DNA of 64,000 nucleotides from an uncultured Clostridia bacterium (GTDB taxonomy: Bacteria > Bacillota > Clostridia > Christensenellales > Pumilibacteraceae). Shown here piece after piece: positions 55,423-63,664 of this stretch (the first letter of the stretch is position 1; every line of letters starts with the position of its first letter). The notes beneath the pieces are model-generated. The model did no database searches and was not told the DNA's origin. It worked only from the letters and a program-made list of their open reading frames with translations. The DNA lies in contig CAMSYM010000001.1 in the NCBI GenBank assembly GCA_947066105.1, positions 124,001 through 188,000 on the forward strand, in the 5' to 3' direction. Position numbers and translations under genes: made by a program.

Positions 55423-56487
55423 ATGGAATTGTTTCGTATGGCTGATGTTATATCGGTTTTGGAATTACCGCAGCCGCCGTGGGGACAAAGCTCGTACTAT
55501 GTGCAGTGCCCTTGTTGCGATGACAATAATCCGAGAAAAAAGCATTTGAATATCAATCTAAAAAAAGACGTATTCAGATGCCCGAAATGCGGAGTGTCGG
55601 GCGGTGTTTTGGATTTATATGCACTCGTTAGTGGTGTAGCCAGAGATAAGGCATACAAAGCATTGGCGGAAAGGCTCAATCCGACGGGTTCCAATTCTTA
55701 CGTAAGACCGAAACGCAAGCCTTTACCTAAGCAGACGTTTGTCGAAGAGTATCCTATGACGGATGTTGAGACACGACATGCAACATACAATGCACTACTT
55801 GCAAAGTTGTCGCTTGCAAACGACCATCGGCAAAACCTTATAAACAGGGGATTGACCGATGAAGACATAGAACGGCTCGGTTATAAGACAACGCCACTCA
55901 TAGGCTTGCCAATATTGGCAAAACAACTGAGAACAGAAGGGTACTATCTTTCTGGTGTCCCGGGATTTTATAAGACCGAAACGGACTCGTGGACGTTCAT
56001 ATCCGAAAAGCGCGGCATACTTATTCCCGTGCGTGATCCGAATGGGTTGATTCAAGGTTTGCAAGTTCGACTCGATGATGTTCAGCGGAGAAAGTTTCGC
56101 TGGGTTTCGAGTGCAGAGAAAAAAGACGGGTGTAGAGCCGATGGCTGGACGCACTTCGTCGGGGAAATGAGTTCTACGGTAATACTGACCGAAGGACCTA
56201 TGAAAGCCGATGTCATTAATGCATTATCCGGTCTGACGGTTATTGCCGTTCCCGGCGTGAACACACTAACGCAACTGAAACTCACTTTGGATGTTTTGAA
56301 GGCTAGAGGATTACAGAAGGTGATGACGGCCTTTGATATGGACTTTTCCTTGAACAAGAACGTTCAAATGGGTTTTAACAACTTACTGTCGTTGCTCAAC
56401 GATATGGAATTCAAATACGGAACTTACCTGTGGGATACGCAGTATAAGGGCTTGGACGACTATATTTGGGCACAGAAAAATAAATAA
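55423..56487 (+). CDS. CHC2/Toprim primase
   Basis: 354 residues, AAGGAGG upstream. A zinc finger opens the protein: VQCPCCDDNNPRKKHLNINLKKDVFRCPKCGVSGGVLDL (quoted in part; C29, C31/32, C53, C56), as in DnaG-type CHC2 primases. The C-terminal Toprim-like domain has VILTEGPMKADVINALSG, IAVPGVNTL and TAFDMDF (Glu, then DxD). The middle includes LIPVRDPNGLIQGLQVRLDD, common in phage/plasmid primases. It would make primers for replication of the element. It is shorter than chromosomal DnaG and lacks the helicase-binding C-domain. Confidence 0.85.
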   Translation: MELFRMADVISVLELPQPPWGQSSYYVQCPCCDDNNPRKKHLNINLKKDVFRCPKCGVSGGVLDLYALVSGVARDKAYKALAERLNPTGSNSYVRPKRKPLPKQTFVEEYPMTDVETRHATYNALLAKLSLANDHRQNLINRGLTDEDIERLGYKTTPLIGLPILAKQLRTEGYYLSGVPGFYKTETDSWTFISEKRGILIPVRDPNGLIQGLQVRLDDVQRRKFRWVSSAEKKDGCRADGWTHFVGEMSSTVILTEGPMKADVINALSGLTVIAVPGVNTLTQLKLTLDVLKARGLQKVMTAFDMDFSLNKNVQMGFNNLLSLLNDMEFKYGTYLWDTQYKGLDDYIWAQKNK

Positions 56488-56492
56488 CAAGG

Positions 56493-56521
56493 AGAGCGGA
56501 GTTTTAAAAGGACTCCGCTCT
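56493..56521 (+). promoter_or_regulatory. Intercistronic hairpin
   Basis: AGAGCGGAGT (56493-56502) pairs with ACTCCGCTCT (56512-56521), followed by AAAATTT. A relative of the hairpins at 5482 and 55375. Confidence 0.55.
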
Positions 56522-56550
56522 AAAATTTAAGGAGTATAAACGAAAGAAAT

Positions 56551-56835
56551 ATGATTACGAGTGGATTATATAAAGCTGAACGGCACGAGGGAATATTTGA
56601 TGACTATGAAGTAGTGATGACTGTAAAGGAAACACCCAAATCTTACTGCTTTACTTTGGAATCAATAGACAGCCGATACTGCGCTGATCACATCAGAACG
56701 TTGTTTTCGAAATCAAATCGCGTCGTTATAAGGAAAACAGGCAGTGGACACCCTATGTGCATTTGGAGCGATAAGGATTTTACGTTGTATCCATATCAGG
56801 CGGGGATACCATATTATTTTAAGCTAATTCAGTGA
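56551..56835 (+). CDS. Small protein of unknown function
   Basis: 94 residues, beta-rich: ITSGLYKAERHEGIFDDYEVVMTVKETPKSYCFTLE, ending WSDKDFTLYPYQAGIPYYFKLI (in parts). No family. The nearest AAGGAG (at 56530) is farther than usual from the ATG, so expression may be low. Short gene, moderate confidence. Confidence 0.45.
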   Translation: MITSGLYKAERHEGIFDDYEVVMTVKETPKSYCFTLESIDSRYCADHIRTLFSKSNRVVIRKTGSGHPMCIWSDKDFTLYPYQAGIPYYFKLIQ

Positions 56836-56888
56836 TTAATCGTAAATACTAAACTATAGAACAAAATAAAGGTGAAGACGGTGACAAG

Positions 56889-57311
56889 ATGACGGATAAA
56901 GAAAAGAAAGAGCATGATGACATTAAAATGGAAATCGAAGCGCGGAAAGAAGTTCTGAGAAAGATCGAGAATCCGTTCAAACGATTGCAGGCGCAGGCGG
57001 ATAAGAATGTGCAAAAGCGCAAAGACAAGATTGATGCTGCGAAAACTTATTCGAGCGTTGAAGAGGCGCGTGAGATGTGGGGCTATGACGCTATCACTGA
57101 AGACGAGCTTCATGATGTAGAACGTTTTTTTGAAGAAGGCGAGGACTTCATTGCTAATCAGATTTCACCGCAGGAATATGCGGTTCGAATATTGGGCGAG
57201 TTCATTTCGAGATTGCGGAGCGATATCCGCAGTTTCGAGTTTGAGCTTTTGCCACCGGAAGAGCAAGAGCGCATAAGACAGCAACACGCAGAATTGCGTA
57301 GAAGAAAATAG
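56889..57311 (+). CDS. Coiled-coil protein of unknown function
   Basis: 140 residues, almost entirely charged helices: DIKMEIEARKEVLRKIENPFKRLQAQADKNVQKRKDKID, then EMWGYDAITEDELHDVERFFEEGED, and a C-terminal EQERIRQQHAELRRRK (in parts). No membrane or catalytic motif. It ends the block before a terminator at 57316. The preceding ribosome binding site (AAAGGTGAAGACGGTGACAAG) is weak. Confidence 0.5.
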   Translation: MTDKEKKEHDDIKMEIEARKEVLRKIENPFKRLQAQADKNVQKRKDKIDAAKTYSSVEEAREMWGYDAITEDELHDVERFFEEGEDFIANQISPQEYAVRILGEFISRLRSDIRSFEFELLPPEEQERIRQQHAELRRRK

Positions 57312-57315
57312 AAGG

Positions 57316-57352
57316 AGTGGCGTTTGGCAGTTTGTCAGACGCCACTTTTTTT
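57316..57352 (+). terminator. Terminator after the 56889 gene
   Basis: AGTGGCGT (57316-57323) pairs with ACGCCACT (57339-57346), followed by a run of T. Marks the end of the 49-57 kb operon. Confidence 0.8.
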
Positions 57353-57419
57353 ATTTACGGAATTTTAAGTAATGTAGTATATAAAATTTCCAAAATGCGA
57401 TTAAAATAGCATTGTATTG

Positions 57420-57448
57420 TTGACAATATCGATAAAATGATGTAGAAT
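57420..57448 (+). promoter_or_regulatory. Promoter of the DUF4143 ATPase gene
   Basis: TTGACA (57420-57425), 17 bp, TAGAAT (57443-57448), followed within 10 bases by AGGAGG and the ATG at 57466. A stand-alone gene with a short leader. Confidence 0.75.
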
Positions 57449-57465
57449 ATGAGTAGGAGGTTGTC

Positions 57466-58713
57466 ATGTATATTAAAAGAACTGTTGAAAAAGCTATTAA
57501 AGAATGCGGGCTGTCTTTTTCGTGTATTGTTATTTACGGACCAAGGCAAGTAGGTAAGTCTACGACGGTTAATGAAATATTTGGAGATAAGTATAGGAAA
57601 GTTACCTTGGACGATACCGACGACAGGCTTTTGGCAGAGCAAAATCCGAAGCTTTTTTTGGAAAATTACGGATATCCCTTGATTATCGACGAAATTCAAA
57701 AAGTGCCTAAATTATTGGATGAGATAAAAAAAATAATCGATGAAAAACGCGAGCAATGGTTGAAGAATAATGAGCCAAGACAGCTCTTATATATCCTTAC
57801 CGGTTCAAATCGATTTGAACTGCAAGAGGGGATTGCCGACTCCTTGGCAGGCCGGTGTGGTGTTGTTGAAATGGCTTCTTTTACTATGGCGGAAAAATGC
57901 GGATATGAAAGTAATGTATTCAATCCTGACTTAAATGTTCTATACGGCATAGAACGAAGCGGACGCAAATATAAAACCCGCAAAGAAATTTTCGAGGATA
58001 TTTTTACGGGTGGTATGCCCGATATTTGTACCGGCGTTGCCAAGAGAGATATTTATTTCAAGGCATATATCAACACATATATTGAAAAAGATATCTTAAA
58101 GCTTATTGCCGTTTCGAGCGAATTGCAGTTTCGTAATTTTTTATCTGTGTTGGCATTACGCACGGCACAAGAATTGCATTACGATGAAATAGCGAACAGT
58201 GTAGGAATTGACGTGAGAACGTGCAAAAAATGGTTGTCTATATTACAAACGTCCGGTATCGTGTATCTTTTACAACCATATATGGCAAACGTTTCTAAAA
58301 GAATAATTAAATCGCCCAAAATATATTTTATGGATACGGGACTTTGTGCGTATCTTTGCAAGTGGCAGAGCGCGGAAATGCTTTCAGATTGTGCGATGAG
58401 CGGAGCCTTCTTTGAAACATTCGTAGTAAGTGAAATCGTAAAGAATTTACAGGCACATAATATCGAGGCAAAGGATTATTTGTATTATTACAGAGATATC
58501 GATCAAAAAGAAGTCGATTTACTTTACGTTACGGCAGACGCACTTTATCCAATAGAAATCAAAAAGAGTGTATCACCTGCAAAGCCGACTAAGAACTTTA
58601 GTGTTTTATCGAAATTTAACATGGAAATAAAAACGGGCTTGGTTATTGACACCTGTGATAAGATAAGACCGATTAACGAGAACGCATATAGTATTCCGGT
58701 ATATTTATTATAA
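57466..58713 (+). CDS. AAA_14/DUF4143 ATP-binding protein
   Basis: 415 residues. The N-terminal ATPase has IVIYGPRQVGKSTT (Walker A 25-32), YRKVTLDD, LIIDEIQKVPKLL (Walker B) and LYILTGSNRFEL (sensor), as in AAA_14. The C-terminal DUF4143 part includes a winged-helix (EIANSVGIDVRTCKKWLSILQTSGIVYLLQPY) and a nuclease-like end RDIDQKEVDLLY...YPIEIKKS (Asp, Glu-x-Lys), a restriction-endonuclease-like fold. Such proteins are common in Clostridia and Bacteroidetes, mostly uncharacterised. It has its own promoter and terminator (58768), so it is an independent unit. Confidence 0.85.
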   Translation: MYIKRTVEKAIKECGLSFSCIVIYGPRQVGKSTTVNEIFGDKYRKVTLDDTDDRLLAEQNPKLFLENYGYPLIIDEIQKVPKLLDEIKKIIDEKREQWLKNNEPRQLLYILTGSNRFELQEGIADSLAGRCGVVEMASFTMAEKCGYESNVFNPDLNVLYGIERSGRKYKTRKEIFEDIFTGGMPDICTGVAKRDIYFKAYINTYIEKDILKLIAVSSELQFRNFLSVLALRTAQELHYDEIANSVGIDVRTCKKWLSILQTSGIVYLLQPYMANVSKRIIKSPKIYFMDTGLCAYLCKWQSAEMLSDCAMSGAFFETFVVSEIVKNLQAHNIEAKDYLYYYRDIDQKEVDLLYVTADALYPIEIKKSVSPAKPTKNFSVLSKFNMEIKTGLVIDTCDKIRPINENAYSIPVYLL

Positions 58714-58767
58714 AACAGAAGGTTTTTATTGAAAACAACAAACTAATGGAAGCGTAAGCTGCAAATC

Positions 58768-58800
58768 TAAAAGGACGAACAAAATGTTTGTCCTTTTTTC
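58768..58800 (+). terminator. Terminator after the DUF4143 gene
   Basis: AAAAGGACGAACA and TGTTTGTCCTTTT form a stem of about 12 bp with an AAA loop, ending in six T (58768-58799). The rest of the gap 58713-59047 holds a short palindrome at 58967 and no gene. Confidence 0.85.
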
Positions 58801-58966
58801 TTTTCGCTAAAAGTCGTGGTTATTCGCCAGACAAAGCCAAAATATTTTGGCATAAAAGTTGTATCATTTGAATATGGACTCAATCACATAATTAACCAAA
58901 AAAATATAACAATTGGCAAAAGCTTCTTTTTAAGATGTATTAATAAGGACTAAAATTATTTAAGAA

Positions 58967-58992
58967 TTGGCCATGCCGAAAGGCATGGTCAT
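58967..58992 (+). promoter_or_regulatory. GNRA-capped hairpin upstream of the sigma-like gene
   Basis: TGGCCATGCC, loop GAAA, GGCATGGTCA. A 9-10 bp stem with a stable GAAA tetraloop, about 55 bases before the sigma-like start. It could be an RNA control element or an operator palindrome. Confidence 0.5.
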
Positions 58993-59046
58993 GTGTTTAT
59001 ACATAGGGAAATGGTTTGTTATTTCGGTATTGGCCCGGGAGGGACA

Positions 59047-59451
59047 ATGTCGAAAAAGCATATTTTGCAAACTGATGAGCTTCGCATACGATTTACAGCT
59101 TGGATTACCGTTGTAGTTCAGCGGGCAAAGATTGATTACATAAGGCAGCAAAGTAGACAGCCTAAATCTGTTCCGCTGGATTGTATTGCGGAAGATGAAA
59201 TTTGTTCGGATAATATTTTTAATAATGCCATAGAAAGCGCAGAGAGCTTTGAATTCGACGATGAAAATGTCGCAGTAGCCTTCTCTGCGCTTTCTTTAAT
59301 GCGTAAAAAAATATTGACCTTAATGTTTGTGCAAGGGAAAACTGCTGAACAGGTTGCTAAAATATTGGGACGCAGTTCAAAACATATTTTTAATGAAAAG
59401 TCTCTTGCGCTAAGGCAAATCAGAGAATATCTGGGGAGGAAACAGTCATGA
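59047..59451 (+). CDS. Tn916-like sigma-70-family small regulator
   Basis: 134 residues from MSKKHILQTDELRIRFTAW; start at 59047 has GGGAGGGACA upstream. The C-terminal HTH (SLMRKKILTLMFVQGKTAEQVAKILGRSSKHIFNEKSLALRQIREYL, in parts) is a sigma-70 region 4. The N-terminal half resembles region 2 remnants, as in the sigma-like Orf7 of Tn916-type elements. It overlaps the next gene by four bases, the same pairing (sigma-like then HTH_16) as in those elements. Probably controls excision or transfer genes. Confidence 0.8.
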   Translation: MSKKHILQTDELRIRFTAWITVVVQRAKIDYIRQQSRQPKSVPLDCIAEDEICSDNIFNNAIESAESFEFDDENVAVAFSALSLMRKKILTLMFVQGKTAEQVAKILGRSSKHIFNEKSLALRQIREYLGRKQS

Positions 59452-59636
59452 CGAGTAAAGAATTTGAGACTATGTTACAGCTGGCAGTCAACGGAGATAA
59501 TGATGCGATTATGGGTATCATTGAGTTATATGAACCATTAATCAATAACAATTCTATCATTGATGGTAAATTTGACGAGGATCTAAGGCAATTTATTTTG
59601 TTACGACTTGTAAGGAAAATCTGCAAGTTCAAATAA
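59448..59636 (+). CDS. HTH_16-type small regulatory protein
   Basis: 62 residues. MTSKEFETMLQLAVNGDNDAIMGIIELYEPLINNNSIIDGKFDEDLRQFILLRL (in parts) matches the short HTH_16 proteins (Tn916 Orf8-like) of conjugative transposons. It begins inside the end of the sigma-like gene. Between its stop and the next small gene at 59853 lies a 216-base AT-rich stretch where I see no gene, with a possible TTGACG -35 at 59793 but no good -10. Confidence 0.75.
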   Translation: MTSKEFETMLQLAVNGDNDAIMGIIELYEPLINNNSIIDGKFDEDLRQFILLRLVRKICKFK

Positions 59637-59852
59637 AATCTCGGGAACTATATGATTAACACGGCGTTTTTCTTTATGTAGGCACAAAGGTTGCTACGAT
59701 TGTCCTATAACATATTATTTGCTGTTTTCAAGGTGTAAAATCAAAGATTTTATGTGCTTTTGAAAATAAAGTCTGTAAGACTGAAACTGCTATTGACGGA
59801 CTTGCTGTTGTATGTTAAAACCAAAGTAGCAAATCAAAAAGGAGGTAGGATT

Positions 59853-59975
59853 GTGAATTATATCAAGATAAACAGTGTTGGTTTTTCTAACACTTCAATA
59901 GCAATATGTCACAGTATCCGATTAAAAATCCGGATAGATTTGCAAGAAAAAATCAGAGGTGAAAGATCAAGTTGA
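59853..59975 (+). CDS. Tiny conserved-position gene before the serine recombinase
   Basis: 40 residues from a GTG at 59853 that follows a perfect AAAGGAGG; reads MNYIKINSVGFSNTSIAIC and continues to RGERSS. Small proteins at this position, immediately before a SHOCT-like peptide and a serine recombinase, are usual in Tn-type elements, which together with the strong ribosome binding site supports it. Function unknown. It overlaps the next gene by 17 bases. Confidence 0.6.
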   Translation: MNYIKINSVGFSNTSIAICHSIRLKIRIDLQEKIRGERSS

Positions 59976-60117
59976 TTTAAGCGCTCAGGCGGATGTAAAA
60001 TATCTTGCCTTTTTGTTGTTGGAATCATTGTATTCGGCAGGGCAAATGAACGCTGAAATGTACGAGAGAATTTTACGGATGAAGAAAGACTACTTAAATT
60101 CGTTAAAGAAAAAATGA
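59959..60117 (+). CDS. 52-residue SHOCT-like protein upstream of the recombinase
   Basis: GTG start at 59959 after AGAGG. The sequence MKDQVDLSAQADVKYLAFL continues with LLESLYSAGQMNAEMYERIL. The phrase LYxxGxMxxEMYxRI is a SHOCT-like two-helix pattern (short helix, turn, helix). It ends 13 bases before the recombinase ATG, inside whose ribosome binding site (GAAGGAG) its stop lies, so the two are coupled. Many Clostridia serine-recombinase elements have such a peptide. Role unknown, perhaps a directionality factor. Confidence 0.6.
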   Translation: MKDQVDLSAQADVKYLAFLLLESLYSAGQMNAEMYERILRMKKDYLNSLKKK

Positions 60118-60130
60118 AGGAGACTTTAAG

Positions 60131-61927
60131 ATGGAATCAGAGAACAAATTCGGAGTGAAAGGACAAATGGCCGGCATAGCACCTAATAGCGTATTCCTAG
60201 ACAGAAATCGGGAAAGAGTGATCGTCTTTTACGGTAGGGTATCCACAGAGCATGAAGCACAGCTTTCTGCGTTGGAAAATCAGTTGCAGTGGTATGACGA
60301 CCAAGCAAGATATCATCCTAATTGGAATGTGTTGCGAAAATACATTGATGAGGGGATTACCGGAACACAGGCTAAGAAGCGTCCGTCGTTTTTACAAATG
60401 ATAGAAGACGCCAAGCAGAAGAAATTCGATCTTATCGTTACAAGAGAGGTCTGCCGTTTTGCACGTAACACAGTAGATACCCTTGTGATAACGCGAGAGC
60501 TCAAAAAATATGGCGTCGAAGTTTATTTCGTTGAAGACAACATCTGGACTATGGATGGCGATGGGGAACTCCGTTTGACGATTATGGCTACGCTTGCTCA
60601 AGAGGAAAGCCGAAAGACTTCGGAACGTGTTCTTGCCGGGCAAAAAATCAGTAGAGACAAAGGTGTGCTTTATGGTAGTGGTAATATCTTGGGGTATGAC
60701 CGTGTGGGAGGCACCTATGTTATCAATGAGGAACAAGCTGAGACGGTTCGAATGATTTTTAATATGTATCTCAAAGGTATGGGTTACACAAAAATTTGTC
60801 ATGAACTTATTCGCTTAAAACGTAAGGATGCCTCCGGATTGGTTCGATGGGAATGCACAAAGGTTTCAAGGATCATACATAATGCTACTTATAAGGGATA
60901 TCAAGGATATTTGAAATCTCATAGGAACAACTATCTTGAGCAGAAACCGATATCTAATCATGACGAAAGTACGTATCTTTATATAAAAGGTAAATTTGAA
61001 CCAATCGTATCTGAAGAAGTGTGGGATGAGTGTAAGCAAATAAGAGAGAGTAGACTGTCTAAGCGAAAAGTAAAGAGTAGCGGAGAAACTATTGTCGGTG
61101 GCTTTCAGCCTACCAAAGATTTGTGGGCAAGAAAACTTATTTGCAGATGCGGATACCATTTTCGTAAGGACAAATGGCATCACAATAAGAGCGGTCTTAC
61201 ATACGGCTATAAGTGTTATAACCAACTCAATTTCGGGAGTAAGCAGGTTAGAATTGATGCCGGTCTGGATGCCGACGACTATTGCGATGTAGGATGTATT
61301 GCTGATTGGAAACTTGATATGATGTTTGCGGCAGTTTTACGAACATTAAGGAAAGCAAAGGATGATGTAATTCATCAGGCATATACAATCTTTAATGAAA
61401 ACTGCAAGCGTGATTTCAACATTATAGATCGACAGATTGGCGAGATAGAAGGGATGATTGCGAAAGAAAAGAAGAAATTGGATAATTTAACCGACATGAG
61501 AATGAATGGCGAAGTGTCCAAAGACGAATTTCTTTCACATAAAGAAAGAATTTGCTCTAATATACTGAAACTCGAATTGAGACTCAATGATTTGCGTGGC
61601 AAGCTGATGGAAGAAGATAAAGAAGTTTTGCCGAAAATGACGTATGACCAGTTTGAAGCAATGGTTGAATTAAGCATAGATTTTACGAAACCGATTATGC
61701 AGTCGAGTGTAGCAGAACAACTGATTGAAAAAATATTAGTTAATACGGAACACGAATTTACATGGTATCTAAATCTCTTTCCGCACGATGATGAGGAACG
61801 CAAAGAATACAAAGAAGCAGCAGAACTTAAAATCGAATTTGATGAAGCAAGAGAATTTAGAGCCCAAAGAGGTGCCATGTTAAGGAAAAATCAATGGTGG
61901 GATTTGACAGTTCGTTTGATGATTTAG
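60131..61927 (+). CDS. Large serine recombinase
   Basis: 598 residues. The N-terminal catalytic domain has VIVFYGRVSTEHEAQLSALENQ with the nucleophile Ser38, FDLIVTREVCRFARNTVDTL and the AQEESRKTSERV helix. The recombinase domain follows (GNILGYDRVGGTYVINEEQAETVRMIFNMYLKGMGYTKI, in parts). A zinc ribbon (Cys at KLICRCGYHFRKD and YKCYNQL) and a coiled coil (about 430-500) complete the large serine integrase architecture. It would integrate or excise an element of DNA between attP and attB without needing supercoiling. Terminator follows at 61947. Downstream cargo may mark the right end of the element. Confidence 0.9.
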   Translation: MESENKFGVKGQMAGIAPNSVFLDRNRERVIVFYGRVSTEHEAQLSALENQLQWYDDQARYHPNWNVLRKYIDEGITGTQAKKRPSFLQMIEDAKQKKFDLIVTREVCRFARNTVDTLVITRELKKYGVEVYFVEDNIWTMDGDGELRLTIMATLAQEESRKTSERVLAGQKISRDKGVLYGSGNILGYDRVGGTYVINEEQAETVRMIFNMYLKGMGYTKICHELIRLKRKDASGLVRWECTKVSRIIHNATYKGYQGYLKSHRNNYLEQKPISNHDESTYLYIKGKFEPIVSEEVWDECKQIRESRLSKRKVKSSGETIVGGFQPTKDLWARKLICRCGYHFRKDKWHHNKSGLTYGYKCYNQLNFGSKQVRIDAGLDADDYCDVGCIADWKLDMMFAAVLRTLRKAKDDVIHQAYTIFNENCKRDFNIIDRQIGEIEGMIAKEKKKLDNLTDMRMNGEVSKDEFLSHKERICSNILKLELRLNDLRGKLMEEDKEVLPKMTYDQFEAMVELSIDFTKPIMQSSVAEQLIEKILVNTEHEFTWYLNLFPHDDEERKEYKEAAELKIEFDEAREFRAQRGAMLRKNQWWDLTVRLMI

Positions 61928-61946
61928 CGCCATATAATGTTTAATC

Positions 61947-61983
61947 AAAAAGCTCGTTTAGCAAGGAGGCTAAGCGGGCTTTT
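61947..61983 (+). terminator. Terminator after the serine recombinase gene
   Basis: AAAAGCTCGTTTAGC (61947-61961) pairs with GCTAAGCGGGCTTTT along 15 bp (with G-U pairs), ending in T. Strong. Confidence 0.85.
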
Positions 61984-62017
61984 AATCTGTTTTGACAATT
62001 AGATAATTTAAGAAGTC

Positions 62018-62046
62018 TTGACTATATGTTTCAGAAAGGGTATAAT
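62018..62046 (+). promoter_or_regulatory. Promoter of the RadC/DUF4365 cargo
   Basis: TTGACT (62018-62023), 17 bp, TATAAT (62041-62046). The message would start near 62053, with GGAGG at 62054-62058 and the ATG at 62065, so the leader is only about 12 bases. Confidence 0.75.
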
Positions 62047-62064
62047 CAATTATGGAGGATTAAT

Positions 62065-62631
62065 ATGGATTCAAAAGAATTTTTTGAGACTAACAAAGAA
62101 AAAATACGTGCAACCGCAGAATTTCTTTGTGCTCATGGTTCAACAAAAGATGCTGATGGCAAATTTGAAGAGATTAAACAACAGTATTTTAATTGTGAGG
62201 GTACCAATCATAAGCAAGTCATTAAAATAAATGATTCTGAATTAGATATTACGGCATGGCTGGATTCTATTAGACACGAAGAAATAGAAAATTTTGTTGT
62301 CATTGCGGTTATGGAATGTGGACATGGGGTTATATATAAGTCAAATGGAAACCAGTTCGGAAGCATGATGGATTTAAATGATCTTGATAAAGCAATAGTG
62401 CCATTAGTTGTCAAAGGAGCTAAGAATATAGGCCTTTATGTTGTTCATAATCATCCGTTTATTTATAATGCATCGCCTTCATGTGAGGACTTAAAGACTT
62501 GTGAAATACTAATTACAGAGTTTAATAGAATTGAGCATGAAGCAGGACTGATTAATAAGAGATGCCAAATTACATTGATTGATTTTGCGATTGTAACCGA
62601 TTATGATTACTGGTCGATAAAGCAATCGTAA
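62065..62631 (+). CDS. RadC/JAB-like (MPN+) metalloprotein
   Basis: 188 residues, ATG at 62065 after GGAGG. The C-terminal half has VVHNHPFIYNASPSCEDLKT: a JAMM-type zinc motif H128-x-H130...D142 (11 residues between, one more than RadC), followed by ITLIDFAIVTDYDYWSI, the RadC-like strand pattern. The N-terminal half is unrelated to RadC's. JAB proteins act as peptidases that cut isopeptide bonds, or are RadC-type proteins of unknown function on mobile elements. The neighbour DUF4365 suggests a defence-type cargo. The catalytic Glu was not located with confidence. Confidence 0.65.
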   Translation: MDSKEFFETNKEKIRATAEFLCAHGSTKDADGKFEEIKQQYFNCEGTNHKQVIKINDSELDITAWLDSIRHEEIENFVVIAVMECGHGVIYKSNGNQFGSMMDLNDLDKAIVPLVVKGAKNIGLYVVHNHPFIYNASPSCEDLKTCEILITEFNRIEHEAGLINKRCQITLIDFAIVTDYDYWSIKQS

Positions 62632-62686
62632 TTGTATTTCTAAAGTGATTATTATATTAAAATTAAATTTACTAAGCGAGGATATT

Positions 62687-63649
62687 ATGGCAAACTCAAA
62701 AGAAAGGATTGGAGTACTTCACTGCGGTGAAATTGCAGAAAGAAACAAGTGGTTGTTTCGAGATCAACCAACAAATGACATTGGCATTGATGCTCATATA
62801 GAGTTTATCGACTCATCAGGCAATCCGAAACGACTTCTTGCATTGCAAATAAAATCAGGGGCAAGTTGGTTCCAAGAGAAAAAAGATGATTGTGTTATTT
62901 TTCGTGATATTAACGAAAGGCAATATAATTACTGGACTATGAATTCTTTACCGTGTATAGTGGTTTTATATAATCCGGACGATGACACGTGTGTTTGGCA
63001 AAAACTTACCAATCAAACTATAGAAAGAACCAAAGGAGGAGAAGGGAAAGGTTTCTTCGTTAAGGTGCCTTTGAATCAAGTTTTCTTGGATGCTTCATCA
63101 AATGAAAAACTTCTTGCGTTTACAAATTTACCTGAACATATTATAAATTATAACTTCTTGTTGTCTCAGAAAAAATTTATGCAGATTATTCAAAATGGTG
63201 GAGTTGTTAAACTGCATTCATTTGAATGGGTAAATAAAAGTTGCGGAAGAGGTGATACCGAGTTAATAGTTGATGACGGAAATGGTGTTGAAAAATATGC
63301 GTATCCGTATTGGTTCCCTCATACTCCCTACACAATGGTTTTTCCAAGACTTTTCCCGTGGGCTGATTTTACTGCCGATGAGGATTTCTTTGAGGATGAA
63401 GACAAAGAATGTTGGCAGGATTATAACTGCTTTTATGATAAAGAGGAAGATAAGTGGTTAGTTATCGGAGACTCATTTGAAGAGTTTCGCAAAAAATTAA
63501 ATCCCATGCGAAGTATTAATCATTCGGGAGAAGTTGCGGAATATATGATGATACTTAGTTTGAATGATTTGGGTCGGGCATTTTTAGCTGTGGATGAATT
63601 TGTTTCAAAAAATCAACCGTATTCTGATGCGAGACCTGAGGAAGAATAG
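62687..63649 (+). CDS. DUF4365-family nuclease-like protein
   Basis: 320 residues from MANSKERIGVLHCGEIAERNKW. The N-terminal PD-(D/E)xK-like core has DIGIDAHIEFIDSSGNPKRLLALQIKSGASWF (in parts): Asp, then Gln-Ile-Lys in the E/QxK position, followed by QYNYWTMNSLPCIVVLY. This is the DUF4365 signature, found in predicted defence proteins. The C-terminal about 170 residues are acidic, with a Phe/Trp-rich acidic stretch (FFEDEDKECW). Co-transcribed with the JAB-like gene (about 55 bases apart). Probably a cargo defence gene. Confidence 0.75.
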   Translation: MANSKERIGVLHCGEIAERNKWLFRDQPTNDIGIDAHIEFIDSSGNPKRLLALQIKSGASWFQEKKDDCVIFRDINERQYNYWTMNSLPCIVVLYNPDDDTCVWQKLTNQTIERTKGGEGKGFFVKVPLNQVFLDASSNEKLLAFTNLPEHIINYNFLLSQKKFMQIIQNGGVVKLHSFEWVNKSCGRGDTELIVDDGNGVEKYAYPYWFPHTPYTMVFPRLFPWADFTADEDFFEDEDKECWQDYNCFYDKEEDKWLVIGDSFEEFRKKLNPMRSINHSGEVAEYMMILSLNDLGRAFLAVDEFVSKNQPYSDARPEEE

Positions 63650-63664
63650 GAGTCGAAATAATAT

